Below, in pieces: positions 34,509 through 43,012 of a stretch of DNA of 64,000 bases (its first letter is position 1; every line of letters begins with the position of its first letter). Both the position numbers and the translations under genes were made by a program. Below the pieces are notes generated by a model. It worked only from the letters and a program-made list of their open reading frames with translations. It was not told where the DNA came from and searched no databases. This DNA is from Bacteroidota bacterium (lineage in GTDB: Bacteria; Bacteroidota; Bacteroidia; B-17B0; Aurantibacillaceae). The stretch lies in the NCBI GenBank assembly GCA_003153315.1, contig PLYA01000040.1:1-64000 (forward strand), in the 5' to 3' direction.

Positions 34509-35228
34509 CTACGCAGTCATAGGCACATCCATTAACAGCAGTTCTGCATCGGGGCTGTTGGCAGTAATGTTTATTTTATCCGTATCCCAAATGCCAAGGC
34601 CGTCTCTTTCATTCAGGCTTTGCCCGTCTATGCTTATATCACCTTTCAATACAAAGGCATAAACCCCGTTGCCTTTCTTTTTTATTTCATAGGTTGTACT
34701 AAAGCTCTTATCAAAGGTACCCATGCTAAACCAGGCATCTTGCTGTATCCACACACCTGCATCATCGGCATTAGGCGATACTATTTGCTGCAGTTTGTTG
34801 TGGCGGTCTTTGGCATCCAGGGTTATCTGGTCGTAGCGTGGCGTTACATTCTTTTTGTTGGGTATCACCCATATCTGTAAGAATTTAGTAAGCCTGTCTT
34901 TATTTCGATTATACTCGCTGTGCTGTATGCCTGTGCCGGCGCTCATAACCTGTATGTCTCCTTTTTTTATAACGGCTATGTTGCCCATACTGTCTTTATG
35001 CTCTATGTCTCCCTCAAGCGGTATGGAAATTATTTCCATGTTATCGTGCGGGTGCGTGCCAAAGCCCATGCCGGCTTCTACCCGGTCGTCGTTCAAAACC
35101 CGCAATACACCAAAGTGCATTCTTTCGGGGTTGTAATAATTAGCAAAGCTAAAGGTGTGGTAACTGTCTAACCAACCGTGGTTAGCGTGTCCGCGTGTGT
35201 TTGCTTTGTGCAATACCGTATTTGCCAT
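34509..35228 (-). CDS. Pirin-family (YhhW-like) bicupin
   Basis: 239 residues. The N-terminal cupin contains GTHPHDNMEIISIPLEGDIEH and AGTGIQHSEYN, which carry the metal ligands: two His in HPH, a Glu or a third His, and the later His of IQHSE. This is the pirin/quercetin 2,3-dioxygenase family. Function in Bacteroidota is not settled; YhhW has quercetinase activity in vitro. It is divergent from the 35350 gene. A minus-strand TATTTTTG at 35254-35261 may be its -7 box. Confidence 0.9.
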   Translation of the reverse strand: MANTVLHKANTRGHANHGWLDSYHTFSFANYYNPERMHFGVLRVLNDDRVEAGMGFGTHPHDNMEIISIPLEGDIEHKDSMGNIAVIKKGDIQVMSAGTGIQHSEYNRNKDRLTKFLQIWVIPNKKNVTPRYDQITLDAKDRHNKLQQIVSPNADDAGVWIQQDAWFSMGTFDKSFSTTYEIKKKGNGVYAFVLKGDISIDGQSLNERDGLGIWDTDKINITANSPDAELLLMDVPMTA

Positions 35229-35312
35229 AATATAGAATGCCTTGTATTTAATTCAAAAATATACATTTATATATAGCAGGCATTAATTTAATATAGATTT
35301 AACATGGCGCGT

Positions 35313-35343
35313 TTTGAATTTAAATGTATGAATTCTATATTTG
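35313..35343 (+). promoter_or_regulatory. Promoter for the 35350 gene
   Basis: TTG at 35314-35316, a 19-bp gap, then TATATTTG at 35336-35343 match the Bacteroidota consensus exactly. The first in-frame ATG (35350) follows the box by only 6 bp, so the message is leaderless or nearly so. An in-frame TTG at 35341 overlaps the box and cannot be the start. Confidence 0.65.
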
Positions 35344-35349
35344 AAAAAT

Positions 35350-35781
35350 ATGGGAGAGATACTTGAAACGAAAACCGCTACATATAGCCTGCTTGAAAAA
35401 AACATATTGCTGGTGGTGATGAAGGAAGATGCCGTGGTAGATGTGCCGGAAGTGGAAGAAAATTATACCACCGGTATGAGACTAACAGGCGAAAACAGGT
35501 ATGCCGCACTGGTAGACGGACGTAAATACGCCACCCTTACAAATGAAGCCAAAGAATATTCTGCGCAGCCAAAAATGTCGGTGAAGTTAATTGCACAGGC
35601 AATTGTTGTTACATCACTGGCAAGCCGTTTATTGGCTAACTTTCTTATAAAATTTCTGAAGCAAAATAAATATGTGCAAATTCAGCTGTTTACTGATTAT
35701 GACGCAGCGTTAAACTGGCTGAGAGAAAAAATAAAAGAAGAGAAAAAAAGTAAAAAGATTTCTTCGCCCTTATCTATATAA
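35350..35781 (+). CDS. STAS/SpoIIAA-like small protein (DUF7793-like)
   Basis: 143 residues. Beta-alpha pattern: ATYSLLEKNILLVVMKEDAVVD, then a helix EVEENYTTGMRLTG, a strand YAALVDGR, helix KMSVKLIAQAIVVTSLASRLLANFLIKFL, strand YVQIQLFTDYDAALNWLREK. This is the layout of short STAS-like Bacteroidota proteins linked to signalling. Partner unknown. A leaderless start after the promoter at 35313-35343 is expected. Charged Lys/Glu-rich C-tail. Confidence 0.6.
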   Translation: MGEILETKTATYSLLEKNILLVVMKEDAVVDVPEVEENYTTGMRLTGENRYAALVDGRKYATLTNEAKEYSAQPKMSVKLIAQAIVVTSLASRLLANFLIKFLKQNKYVQIQLFTDYDAALNWLREKIKEEKKSKKISSPLSI

Positions 35782-35870
35782 TGGCTGCTTAATTATAAAA
35801 GAGGTGCGTTTATAAAAATCTTTCGCGCTGGTAAACCAACACTACGTTAAGGCAAGACGCGTGTTAATCA

Positions 35871-35896
35871 AAATGCCCCGTCGAAACAGGGCATTT
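35871..35896. terminator. Hairpin between the 35350 gene and the beta-flower gene
   Basis: AAATGCCC and GGGCATTT form a perfect 8-bp stem with a 10-nt loop, located between the two convergent genes. It has only a short T-run on the minus strand, so termination is plausible but not certain. Confidence 0.45.
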
Positions 35897-35921
35897 CTAA
35901 TTAATACGGCAAAGTTTTTCT

Positions 35922-36344
35922 TTAGTTAAACTGAAAGAAGAAAAACACCACCGCAGCCCAGCTTTTGTTCACTCCGTTGGCGCTGCCTATGCTGCTACCC
36001 GAACTGTTGCGCACCGTTCCATCAGAATCTATTTTACCGATGCTACTGCCCGAGCTATTTCTAACGGTACCGTCAGAGTCAAGCTTACCAATGCTGCTGC
36101 CCGAGCTATTACGGATAGTTCCGTCAGAATCTATTTTACCAATGCTGCTGCCTGAACTATTGCGTATAGTTCCGTCTGAATCTATTTTTCCTTTGCTGCT
36201 ACCCGAGCTGTTGCGGATAGTTCCGTCTGAATCTATTTTGCCCGTGCTGCTGCCAGATGAGCTTCTTAATTCTTGTGCCTGCAAAGTTGCCATACCCACA
36301 AACAGCATAGCTGCAAGTGTTACATTAGCGATTAATTTTTTCAT
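35922..36344 (-). CDS. 5-fold beta-flower repeat protein
   Basis: 140 residues with a signal peptide ending LQAQ. Five tandem 17-residue repeats (SSGSSxGKIDSDGTIRN) cover about residues 30-120, encoded by a 51-bp DNA repeat that gives near-identical blocks on the minus strand. It ends in AAVVFFFFQFN, a hydrophobic tail. The repeats match the known 5-fold beta-flower family of Bacteroidota secreted proteins, where the number of repeats is five, as here. Function unknown. The first block is SSGSSTG and the second SSGSSKG, showing slow drift between copies. Confidence 0.8.
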   Translation of the reverse strand: MKKLIANVTLAAMLFVGMATLQAQELRSSSGSSTGKIDSDGTIRNSSGSSKGKIDSDGTIRNSSGSSIGKIDSDGTIRNSSGSSIGKLDSDGTVRNSSGSSIGKIDSDGTVRNSSGSSIGSANGVNKSWAAVVFFFFQFN

Positions 36345-36456
36345 GATGTTTTTGTTTTTTTATTGCCGCCCAAGTTTAAAGGTTTGGGCTTTCCTGTTTT
36401 TTTTGATAAAGCGAATGTAGGCAAGAAAATTAGTATCTTTAATTAAAATTTAGTTT

Positions 36457-37686
36457 ATGAAAAAGTCTATACTAACCGAAGCCGCAGAAAGGTTTGTAAA
36501 CACCTATCGCGAAAGCGAAAAGCTGGCTATAAACAACAGAAAGCTGGCCGAAGAAATTAAAAAAGACTTGCTGGATAATTTTGTTCACTTACGCGAATAT
36601 TTTTATGACTACGAACCCGCGAGTGTGGTAAATCTGCTTTTTGGTATGTATCCGCACATGCGTTTAAAATATACTAACGACCGTGCATTTTATGAAACCC
36701 GTGCTGCCGAAATAGAAATGCCCTTCAGGCAGGAAGCTGAGTTATGCCTGATGGCTATTCAGCATAAAAAGTTGTTTAATATGCAATGCCTCTGGCGCGC
36801 CGAAAGAATAAAACCCAAAGGTGCAGATATTGTATATGATTTTCAGTTTTGGGATGAGAACCCATATAACTGCCCGTTCTTACCCCCTATTGAAGAAGAA
36901 GAAGTGGATATACTGTTGCGTTTCTTAAGGGAAAGTCCTTCTGAACTATTAACGGATAGTAATTTAATTCAGTTTCATAGCTGGCAGCATTACGAAGCCT
37001 TTAAAATACAATACGCCGAGGACGAAGGAATTGAACTGGAAGATTTTTATAAGAACTACATCCTGATATCTGAAGAGCGTATGCCGCCCTGGTATGAATT
37101 TTACGATACCTACATGGGTACCACCGGGCTATTGGCATTACCCGATTTAAGGGGCCCGAAAGAATCGCATTACCGTGTTTTAGTAATGAAATATAAGGAA
37201 GCTAAAAAAACAGAGAAAAAAAGAATAGCCGATAACAGAAGGAGTAACCGAGAGCGCAAAGACTGGCTTGGCATTGGTAGTTATTACGAAGACCTGGAAG
37301 AAATGGTGGAAGCCTTTGAAACCCCGGAAAACAAAAAGCTTTTTGCTAACTATATAAAATCAGAAATCAATGAAAGAGAAGGCCGTTTGAAAGAAGACGT
37401 GGAATATGCTCTTTACCATTTATGGGCAGCACGTGAACCTGTACCCATGGATGCCGGAGATGATTGGAAAACAGCCATTATGCAATGCTACCATAAATAC
37501 AGAGCTAAAAAAATTATAGAAGCTATTCCTTTGGTGTTTGAAGAATATAGAATGTGCATAGAAAGCAATATTGCCTTACCACCACCTGAAAATCTTATTT
37601 ATACGCCCGAATGGATAAACGGACAAAAACAGGAAATTCTTTTAGGGCGTAAGTTGGCGGGCGAGCCTGAAGATTTTAATTATTGA
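36457..37686 (+). CDS. Conserved hypothetical cytoplasmic protein, charged and helical
   Basis: 409 residues, no signal peptide. Helical and highly charged throughout, with aromatic clusters (LREYFYDYEPASVVNLLFGMYPH; DIVYDFQFWDENPYNCPF; MPPWYEFYDTYMGT) and a Lys/Arg-rich stretch about residues 250-265. I do not recognise the family, and no catalytic motif is visible. It starts about 110 bp from the divergent beta-flower gene. A TATCTTTA sequence upstream may be a weak -7 box. Confidence 0.6.
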   Translation: MKKSILTEAAERFVNTYRESEKLAINNRKLAEEIKKDLLDNFVHLREYFYDYEPASVVNLLFGMYPHMRLKYTNDRAFYETRAAEIEMPFRQEAELCLMAIQHKKLFNMQCLWRAERIKPKGADIVYDFQFWDENPYNCPFLPPIEEEEVDILLRFLRESPSELLTDSNLIQFHSWQHYEAFKIQYAEDEGIELEDFYKNYILISEERMPPWYEFYDTYMGTTGLLALPDLRGPKESHYRVLVMKYKEAKKTEKKRIADNRRSNRERKDWLGIGSYYEDLEEMVEAFETPENKKLFANYIKSEINEREGRLKEDVEYALYHLWAAREPVPMDAGDDWKTAIMQCYHKYRAKKIIEAIPLVFEEYRMCIESNIALPPPENLIYTPEWINGQKQEILLGRKLAGEPEDFNY

Positions 37687-37760
37687 TTATTTAATTGAGC
37701 CTTTACCTGATGCCAATTAGAACTACTTACTATCAATGTGGCTTTCGTGGTACACTTTCT

Positions 37761-37800
37761 TTGCTTCATTTTCTTGGGCAAGCAAAAAAACGAAGGGCAA
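37761..37800. repeat. Imperfect palindrome upstream of the TPR gene
   Basis: TTGCTTCATTTTCTTG and a diverged complement CAAGCAAAAAAACGAAGGG (plus CAA) form an imperfect hairpin in the 170-bp gap before the TPR gene. It is like other dispersed palindromes in Bacteroidota intergenic DNA, but I saw only this copy in the window. Confidence 0.4.
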
Positions 37801-37855
37801 GTTTGTTTTTTAAATAAAATCCCTATATTTATTCACCCATCAATACATAAAAAAG

Positions 37856-38905
37856 ATGAAAAAAACATTTATAACACTCTTACTTCTTGCATCTGGTTTC
37901 TTGCTTAATGCACAAGATACGGTAAAAGTAAAAACCAATTTAACGCCCGAGCAGGAGGCGGAGAACGCATACAACCTGGCTTTAGAGATGATGGGCAAAA
38001 AAGATTACAATGCCGCCATTGATAATTTTACCAAAGCGGTAACGCTTAATCCCAACTTTGATAAAGCTTTTGTAAACCGTGGTTTTGCCAAATACGAAAC
38101 TAAAAAGAATGACGATGCTATTGCCGATTTTAATCAGGCAAATGCTTTAAAACCCTCTGCTGATGGGTATTTCGGTAAAGGCGAATGTTTTTATGTCATG
38201 AATAAAAAAGATTCTGCAAATCAGAATTTAACTAAAGCTGTTGCGCTTGACAACAGATATGCCAAAGCTTTTTACCTGCGCGGACAAATAAAATTTGAAG
38301 CAAAAGAATACAAAGAAGCTATTGAAGATTATGATAAGGCTATAGCCGCCAAACCCGATTATGCGTATGCATACAACGACAGAGGCTCTGCCAAAAAACA
38401 AAACGGAGATGCCGCAGGTGCTATTGCCGATTATGAAAAAGCAGTTCAACATGATAGTAAATTGTTTTTTGCATACAACAACCTGGGTTCAGCCAAACGC
38501 GATAAAGGTGATAACACCGGTGCTATAGAGGCCTATAACAAAGCCATTGCTTTAAAGTCTGACTATTATATAGCCATAAACAACCGCGGTTCGGCCAAAT
38601 TAAACAAGGGTGAGATTGCGGGAGCCATTAATGATTTTGAAGCCGCCCTTGAAATAAAAAAAGATTATGTACTGGCTATGAACAATATGGCTTCGGCTTA
38701 CATAAAAAAGAAAGATTTTACCAAAGCAGCTGAATGGTGCAACAAAGCCTTGGTAATTGATGAAGATGCAGCTGCCTGTTATATAAACAGAGGTATTGCC
38801 AAACAAATGCTTAAAGATGAAGAAGGCGCCTGTGCCGATTGGAAACAGGCCGCTAAGCTGGGTATGGCATTAGGCAAAAGTTATTCAGCCGGTTTGTGCG
38901 ATTAA
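37856..38905 (+). CDS. Periplasmic TPR-repeat protein
   Basis: 349 residues with a signal peptide ending FLLNAQ. It contains about eight tetratricopeptide repeats from residue 36 to about 330 (for example YNLALEMMGKKDYNAAIDNF; AYNDRGSAKKQNGDAAGAIADYEKAV), which serve as a protein-interaction scaffold. The last Cys-rich repeat (CYINRGIAKQMLKDEEGACADW) resembles the Sel1-like end of many Bacteroidota TPR proteins. It precedes a PorE-like gene by 34 bp, and shared TPR architecture suggests the two work together at the envelope. Confidence 0.85.
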   Translation: MKKTFITLLLLASGFLLNAQDTVKVKTNLTPEQEAENAYNLALEMMGKKDYNAAIDNFTKAVTLNPNFDKAFVNRGFAKYETKKNDDAIADFNQANALKPSADGYFGKGECFYVMNKKDSANQNLTKAVALDNRYAKAFYLRGQIKFEAKEYKEAIEDYDKAIAAKPDYAYAYNDRGSAKKQNGDAAGAIADYEKAVQHDSKLFFAYNNLGSAKRDKGDNTGAIEAYNKAIALKSDYYIAINNRGSAKLNKGEIAGAINDFEAALEIKKDYVLAMNNMASAYIKKKDFTKAAEWCNKALVIDEDAAACYINRGIAKQMLKDEEGACADWKQAAKLGMALGKSYSAGLCD

Positions 38906-38939
38906 TAATTAGAATAGACAAAAATTAAAAAATCAGTAT

Positions 38940-41099
38940 ATGAATCCTATAAAAATACTTTTCGCTGCTATGTTTTGCTTGTTGCTAAGTACAACAACAA
39001 AAGCACAAAGCATTCCGTTTGACAAAGCGCATTTTCCTAATCAAAAAGATCAGATGAAGGATGCCAAGAAAAACTTTGAAGACGGTAAAGATGCTTTTGA
39101 GTTAGGTAAGAAAGAATATGATTATTTATTGCAGCAATACGTTGCCGTACACAAATTCTTTCCGGTAAGCCGGCACGATTATGGGCACTCAGGTGATATT
39201 TATTTTAAACAAGCCATGCCTTTGTTAGAAAGAGCTCAGGCTTTTAACCCTAATAATGATGAGCTTAATTTTATGCTGGGTTTTTGTTATTTTGTGTTAG
39301 AGCCCCGTTCAGAGAAAGTAATTAGCTGTTTAGAAAAATCATACGCTCTTAACCCAACTGCCAACGAACCTGACGATACCTATGCATTGGCTTGGTCAAA
39401 TCAATTAAATCTAAAGTGGGATGAGGCTATAAAGTATTATCAGATAACACTTACATACGTAAACACCAAAGGAAAAGACAACCTGGCTTTCATAGAAGAA
39501 GTAAATAAAAAAATAACCGAATGTAAAAACGGAAAAGAATTCGTAGCACATCCGGTACGCACCTTTGTAGATAATTTAGGCCCTAACATAAACACAAAAT
39601 ATGCTGAGTATAGCGCCTTTATTAATGCGGATGAATCAACTATTATTTTTACTTCTTGCAGAGATAATTCAGTGGGCGGCAAGATAGACCCGGATAATGG
39701 TGACTACTTCGAAGACGTATATATATCTAATAAAGAAAATGGGAAATGGAAGCCTGCTCTAAATATGGGTGCTCCTATCAATACCGAAGACCATGATGCT
39801 ACTGCAGGTTTATCTGCAGACGGAACTACCATGTTTGTTTACCGTTTTAAAGAAAAAGATGGTGGAGATGTGTATGTGAGTCATTTGAATGGCAGTACAT
39901 GGACTAAACCGGAGCATTTAAGTAAAAACATAAACTCTAAAGCACACGAAACTTCGGTGAGTGTATCTTACGACGGGAAACAACTTTATTTTATTAGTAA
40001 CAGAGAGGGCGGTATTGGAGATGGAGATATTTATGTTTGTAATTTAGATGCTAAAGGAGATTGGGCAATGGCTCAAAACATTGGCCCTTCTTTAAATACC
40101 AAATATGCAGAAGAAGGTGTGTTTCTTCACCCTGATGGCAAAACACTTTACTTTAGCTCTAAAGGATATAACACTATGGGGGGTTATGATATTTTTAAAT
40201 CTGTTTTAGAAAACGGTAAATGGAGTACCCCCGAAAATTTAGGATATCCTATTAATGGCCCCGAAGATGATGTATTTTTTGTAGTTAGCGGAAGTGGGTA
40301 TCACGGTTATTTTGCATCGGCAAAAGCAGGTGGTTATGGTAAGACAGATATTTACCGTATCACTTTCTTAGGGCCCGAAAAACAACCTTTGTTAATGAAT
40401 GAAGATAATTTGTTGGCAAGTGTGGCTGCACCTGTTAGTGATTTTAAAGCAGAAAAGATTGTAAGCAAAGGCCCTAAAATGACCATGCTGAAAGGTGTTA
40501 TTATCGACGAGCAAACCAAACAACCTTTAGAAGCGCAGATAGATTTAATAGATAATGATAAGAATGAATTACTGGCTACCTTTAAATCAAACAGTGCAAC
40601 GGGCAAATATTTAGTATCGCTTCCATCCGGAAAGAACTATGGTATTGCCGTTAAAAAGGATGGGTACTTATTCCACTCAGAGAACTTTAATTTGCCTGCT
40701 ACTGCCGATTTTCAGGAGGTAGAAAAAAACATTGAGTTGAAGAAAATTGATATTGGTAAAACCATTGTGCTGAGAAATATTTTCTTTGATTTTGATAAAG
40801 CAACCATTCGCTCTGAATCGGCTAATGAGTTAGATCGTTTAATAAAACTCTTAACCGATAATCCGGGTATACGCATTGAGTTGGGCAGTCATACTGATAG
40901 CAAAGGAAGTGATGCTTATAACATGAAATTATCGCAACAACGTTCTGAATCAGTAGTAAACTACCTAATTGGTAAAGGCATTGCTTCATCCCGTTTAGAA
41001 GCCAAAGGGTACGGAGAAACCGTACCTATTGCCACCAACGATACCGATGAGGGCAGACAACAAAACCGCCGCACAGAGTTTAAGATTTTAAGTAAGTAA
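38940..41099 (+). CDS. OmpA-family protein with TPR, PD40 propeller and CRD domains (PorE-like)
   Basis: 719 residues with a signal peptide ending TTKAQ. TPR-like helices at about 30-200, PD40/WD40-like beta-propeller blades at about 215-475 (DATAGLSADGTTMFVYRFKEKDGGDVYVS; GKTLYFSSKGYNTMGGYDIF), a carboxypeptidase-regulatory-like domain about 505-590 (KGVIIDEQTKQPLEAQIDLI) and a C-terminal OmpA domain about 605-719 (NIFFDFDKATIRSES...IELGSHTDSKGSDAYNMKLSQQRSESV) that binds peptidoglycan. This is the order seen in PorE of Porphyromonas gingivalis, a peptidoglycan-linked lipoprotein component of the T9SS. Other OmpA/PD40 proteins share it, so the identity is likely but not proven. Fits the several T9SS substrates in the window. 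Confidence 0.75.
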   Translation: MNPIKILFAAMFCLLLSTTTKAQSIPFDKAHFPNQKDQMKDAKKNFEDGKDAFELGKKEYDYLLQQYVAVHKFFPVSRHDYGHSGDIYFKQAMPLLERAQAFNPNNDELNFMLGFCYFVLEPRSEKVISCLEKSYALNPTANEPDDTYALAWSNQLNLKWDEAIKYYQITLTYVNTKGKDNLAFIEEVNKKITECKNGKEFVAHPVRTFVDNLGPNINTKYAEYSAFINADESTIIFTSCRDNSVGGKIDPDNGDYFEDVYISNKENGKWKPALNMGAPINTEDHDATAGLSADGTTMFVYRFKEKDGGDVYVSHLNGSTWTKPEHLSKNINSKAHETSVSVSYDGKQLYFISNREGGIGDGDIYVCNLDAKGDWAMAQNIGPSLNTKYAEEGVFLHPDGKTLYFSSKGYNTMGGYDIFKSVLENGKWSTPENLGYPINGPEDDVFFVVSGSGYHGYFASAKAGGYGKTDIYRITFLGPEKQPLLMNEDNLLASVAAPVSDFKAEKIVSKGPKMTMLKGVIIDEQTKQPLEAQIDLIDNDKNELLATFKSNSATGKYLVSLPSGKNYGIAVKKDGYLFHSENFNLPATADFQEVEKNIELKKIDIGKTIVLRNIFFDFDKATIRSESANELDRLIKLLTDNPGIRIELGSHTDSKGSDAYNMKLSQQRSESVVNYLIGKGIASSRLEAKGYGETVPIATNDTDEGRQQNRRTEFKILSK

Positions 41100-41936
41100 T
41101 TACTTCCTGTACTTTACTTCTAAAGCATGGAGTTCTATTAGTGGTTTTAGAAATTCTTCTAAATCATAAACGCATAATTGGGAAGCTGCATCGCATAGAG
41201 CTTTTGCAGGATCGGGATGTGTTTCAATAAAAATACCATCCACACCACTTGCAACGCCTGCTCGGGAAAGTACAGGTAAAAACTCTCTGGCGCCACCTTT
41301 AGCATCCGAACTAGGAATACCATATTTTCGCACACAATGGGTAATATCAAACACTACCGGGTAACCTAGATTATTCAAATGAAAAAAGCTGCGTGGGTCA
41401 ACAATCAAATCATTATAGCCAAAGGTATAACCACGTTCGGTAAGAATAACATTATCATTTCCAGCCTCGATACATTTTTGCAAAGGATGTTTCATATTAT
41501 CAGGTGCTAAAAACTGACCGTGCTTAATGTTTACCACTTTCCCTGTTTTTGCAGCAGCCACCAATAAGGTAGATTGCATACAGAGATAAGCCGGAATTTG
41601 TAACACATCACAAACAGCGCCTGCAGCGGCAGCCTGATCAGGATAATGTATGTCTGTTAAAATAGGGAAACCAAACTGTTCTTTTACTTTGGCAAGCAAC
41701 TTTACTCCTTTATCTAATCCGGGACCATCATAATATTTTAAACTGCTACGGTTATCTTTTTGGAAAGATGATTTGTAGATGATTTTTATTTTCATGCGCT
41801 CAGAAACTTCTTTTAGTTTCTCGGCAGTTTTCATCATAATAGATTCTTCTTCTATCACGCATGGGCCGGAGATTAAAAACAAGTCTTTACTACCACACTC
41901 AATGTTTCCAACTTTTACTATTTTTTTGTTTATCAT
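41100..41936 (-). CDS. kdsA: 3-deoxy-8-phosphooctulonate synthase
   Basis: 278 residues. FLISGPCVIEEESIMM, FKASF-like KSSFQKDNRSS, and GFPILTDIHYPDQA, QIPAYLCMQSTLL, VNIKHGQFLAP, ITERGYTFGYNDLIVDPRS and FIETHPDPAKAL are all present in KdsA order. Cys26 in GPCVIE marks the metal-dependent class of the enzyme (E. coli has Asn). It condenses arabinose-5-phosphate with PEP to make Kdo-8-phosphate. Its ATG overlaps the kdnB stop (ATGA), so the three genes form one operon. Its stop abuts the convergent PorE-like gene directly. Confidence 0.95.
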   Translation of the reverse strand: MINKKIVKVGNIECGSKDLFLISGPCVIEEESIMMKTAEKLKEVSERMKIKIIYKSSFQKDNRSSLKYYDGPGLDKGVKLLAKVKEQFGFPILTDIHYPDQAAAAGAVCDVLQIPAYLCMQSTLLVAAAKTGKVVNIKHGQFLAPDNMKHPLQKCIEAGNDNVILTERGYTFGYNDLIVDPRSFFHLNNLGYPVVFDITHCVRKYGIPSSDAKGGAREFLPVLSRAGVASGVDGIFIETHPDPAKALCDAASQLCVYDLEEFLKPLIELHALEVKYRK

Positions 41937-43012
41937 AACCTTCTGAATAAATCTTTAATGTAATTTAAATTAACTTTTTGTTGCCAGTTGTCGCCAAAGG
42001 CATGATACCACATAAAAGGTAAATTGTAAGAAACGGTTGCCATTGCGGTTAGGGTTTCTTCGTTCCAATCTTTACTTAAATTTTGTGGTAATACAATTTT
42101 ATGTTTGGCGATCATTTGCATAAACTCGCTATGCCCTTTTAAATAAATATCGCCAAGGTGTTGGAAGATTATACAATTTGCATAACAATGGCGCGTACCT
42201 AATATTTTAGATAAGCCATAACTCAATGCATGACAAACACCCACCTCGCTATAGGTTAAACTTAAACCACCCATTAAAGAAGCAACCATCAGTTTATCGT
42301 TGTTCTCAGGAGTTTGTCCGGCTTTATCTCCTAAATAAATATCCCTGCATAGCTTTAATGATTGCTCGCCATAGGCTAAACTAAATGCATTATTACGAAT
42401 ACCTGTTTCGCTTTCTATGCAATGTATATACGTATCCATACCCGTATAAAACCACCAATCGGTTGGTACGCTGGCAATTAATTCGGGGTCTAAAATAACC
42501 TGGTTGAAAACTGTCCAATCGCATTTTAAACCTAATTTTTTTTCAGGGCCAGTAAGTACAGCCGTCATAGATACTTCAGCGCCTGTGCCAGAAATAGTGG
42601 GTACGCCCAAATGATACACACCTGCTTTTTTGATGAGGTTTAATCCCTGGTACAAGGTAGAAGAACCTTCATTGGTTAGCATTAATGATAGTGCCTTAGC
42701 AATATCCATAATACTACCCCCGCCAATACCAATAACACCGCTGGGCAAACCTTTCTTTGTTAAGATTTCATCGCGCAGGGTATCTATCTGCTCCGTAGTT
42801 GGCTCATGTGGGTCAACATCTATATAATAAACTAAATCTTCAGGTTTGTTTTGCAGCTTGGTTGATAAGGGCTTTCCTTTAAAATAATTATCAACTACAT
42901 AAACAAAATACTGCTTGTTCTCTTTACGAACAGGCTCAATAGTTTCTGCTAATTGTGCAAACGAACCACGGCCATAGGTAACCTTATCAATGTTCTTAAA
43001 GTTCTTATGCAT
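41933..43012 (-). CDS. kdnB: 3-deoxy-D-manno-octulosonate 8-oxidase, Kdo8N pathway
   Basis: 359 residues of the iron-containing alcohol dehydrogenase superfamily. GIGGGSIMDIAKALSLML is the nucleotide motif, followed by VPTISGTGAEVSMTAVLT, with metal-binding His residues in the segments DTYIHCIES, GVCHALSYGLSK and TRHCYANCIIF. Family placement and its neighbours (a kdnA-type aminotransferase upstream and kdsA downstream) match the KdnB of Shewanella, which oxidises C8 of Kdo. Together with KdnA it makes 8-amino-3,8-dideoxy-octulosonate. Function is by homology and gene order. It overlaps kdnA by 8 bp. Confidence 0.85.
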   Translation of the reverse strand: MHKNFKNIDKVTYGRGSFAQLAETIEPVRKENKQYFVYVVDNYFKGKPLSTKLQNKPEDLVYYIDVDPHEPTTEQIDTLRDEILTKKGLPSGVIGIGGGSIMDIAKALSLMLTNEGSSTLYQGLNLIKKAGVYHLGVPTISGTGAEVSMTAVLTGPEKKLGLKCDWTVFNQVILDPELIASVPTDWWFYTGMDTYIHCIESETGIRNNAFSLAYGEQSLKLCRDIYLGDKAGQTPENNDKLMVASLMGGLSLTYSEVGVCHALSYGLSKILGTRHCYANCIIFQHLGDIYLKGHSEFMQMIAKHKIVLPQNLSKDWNEETLTAMATVSYNLPFMWYHAFGDNWQQKVNLNYIKDLFRRL

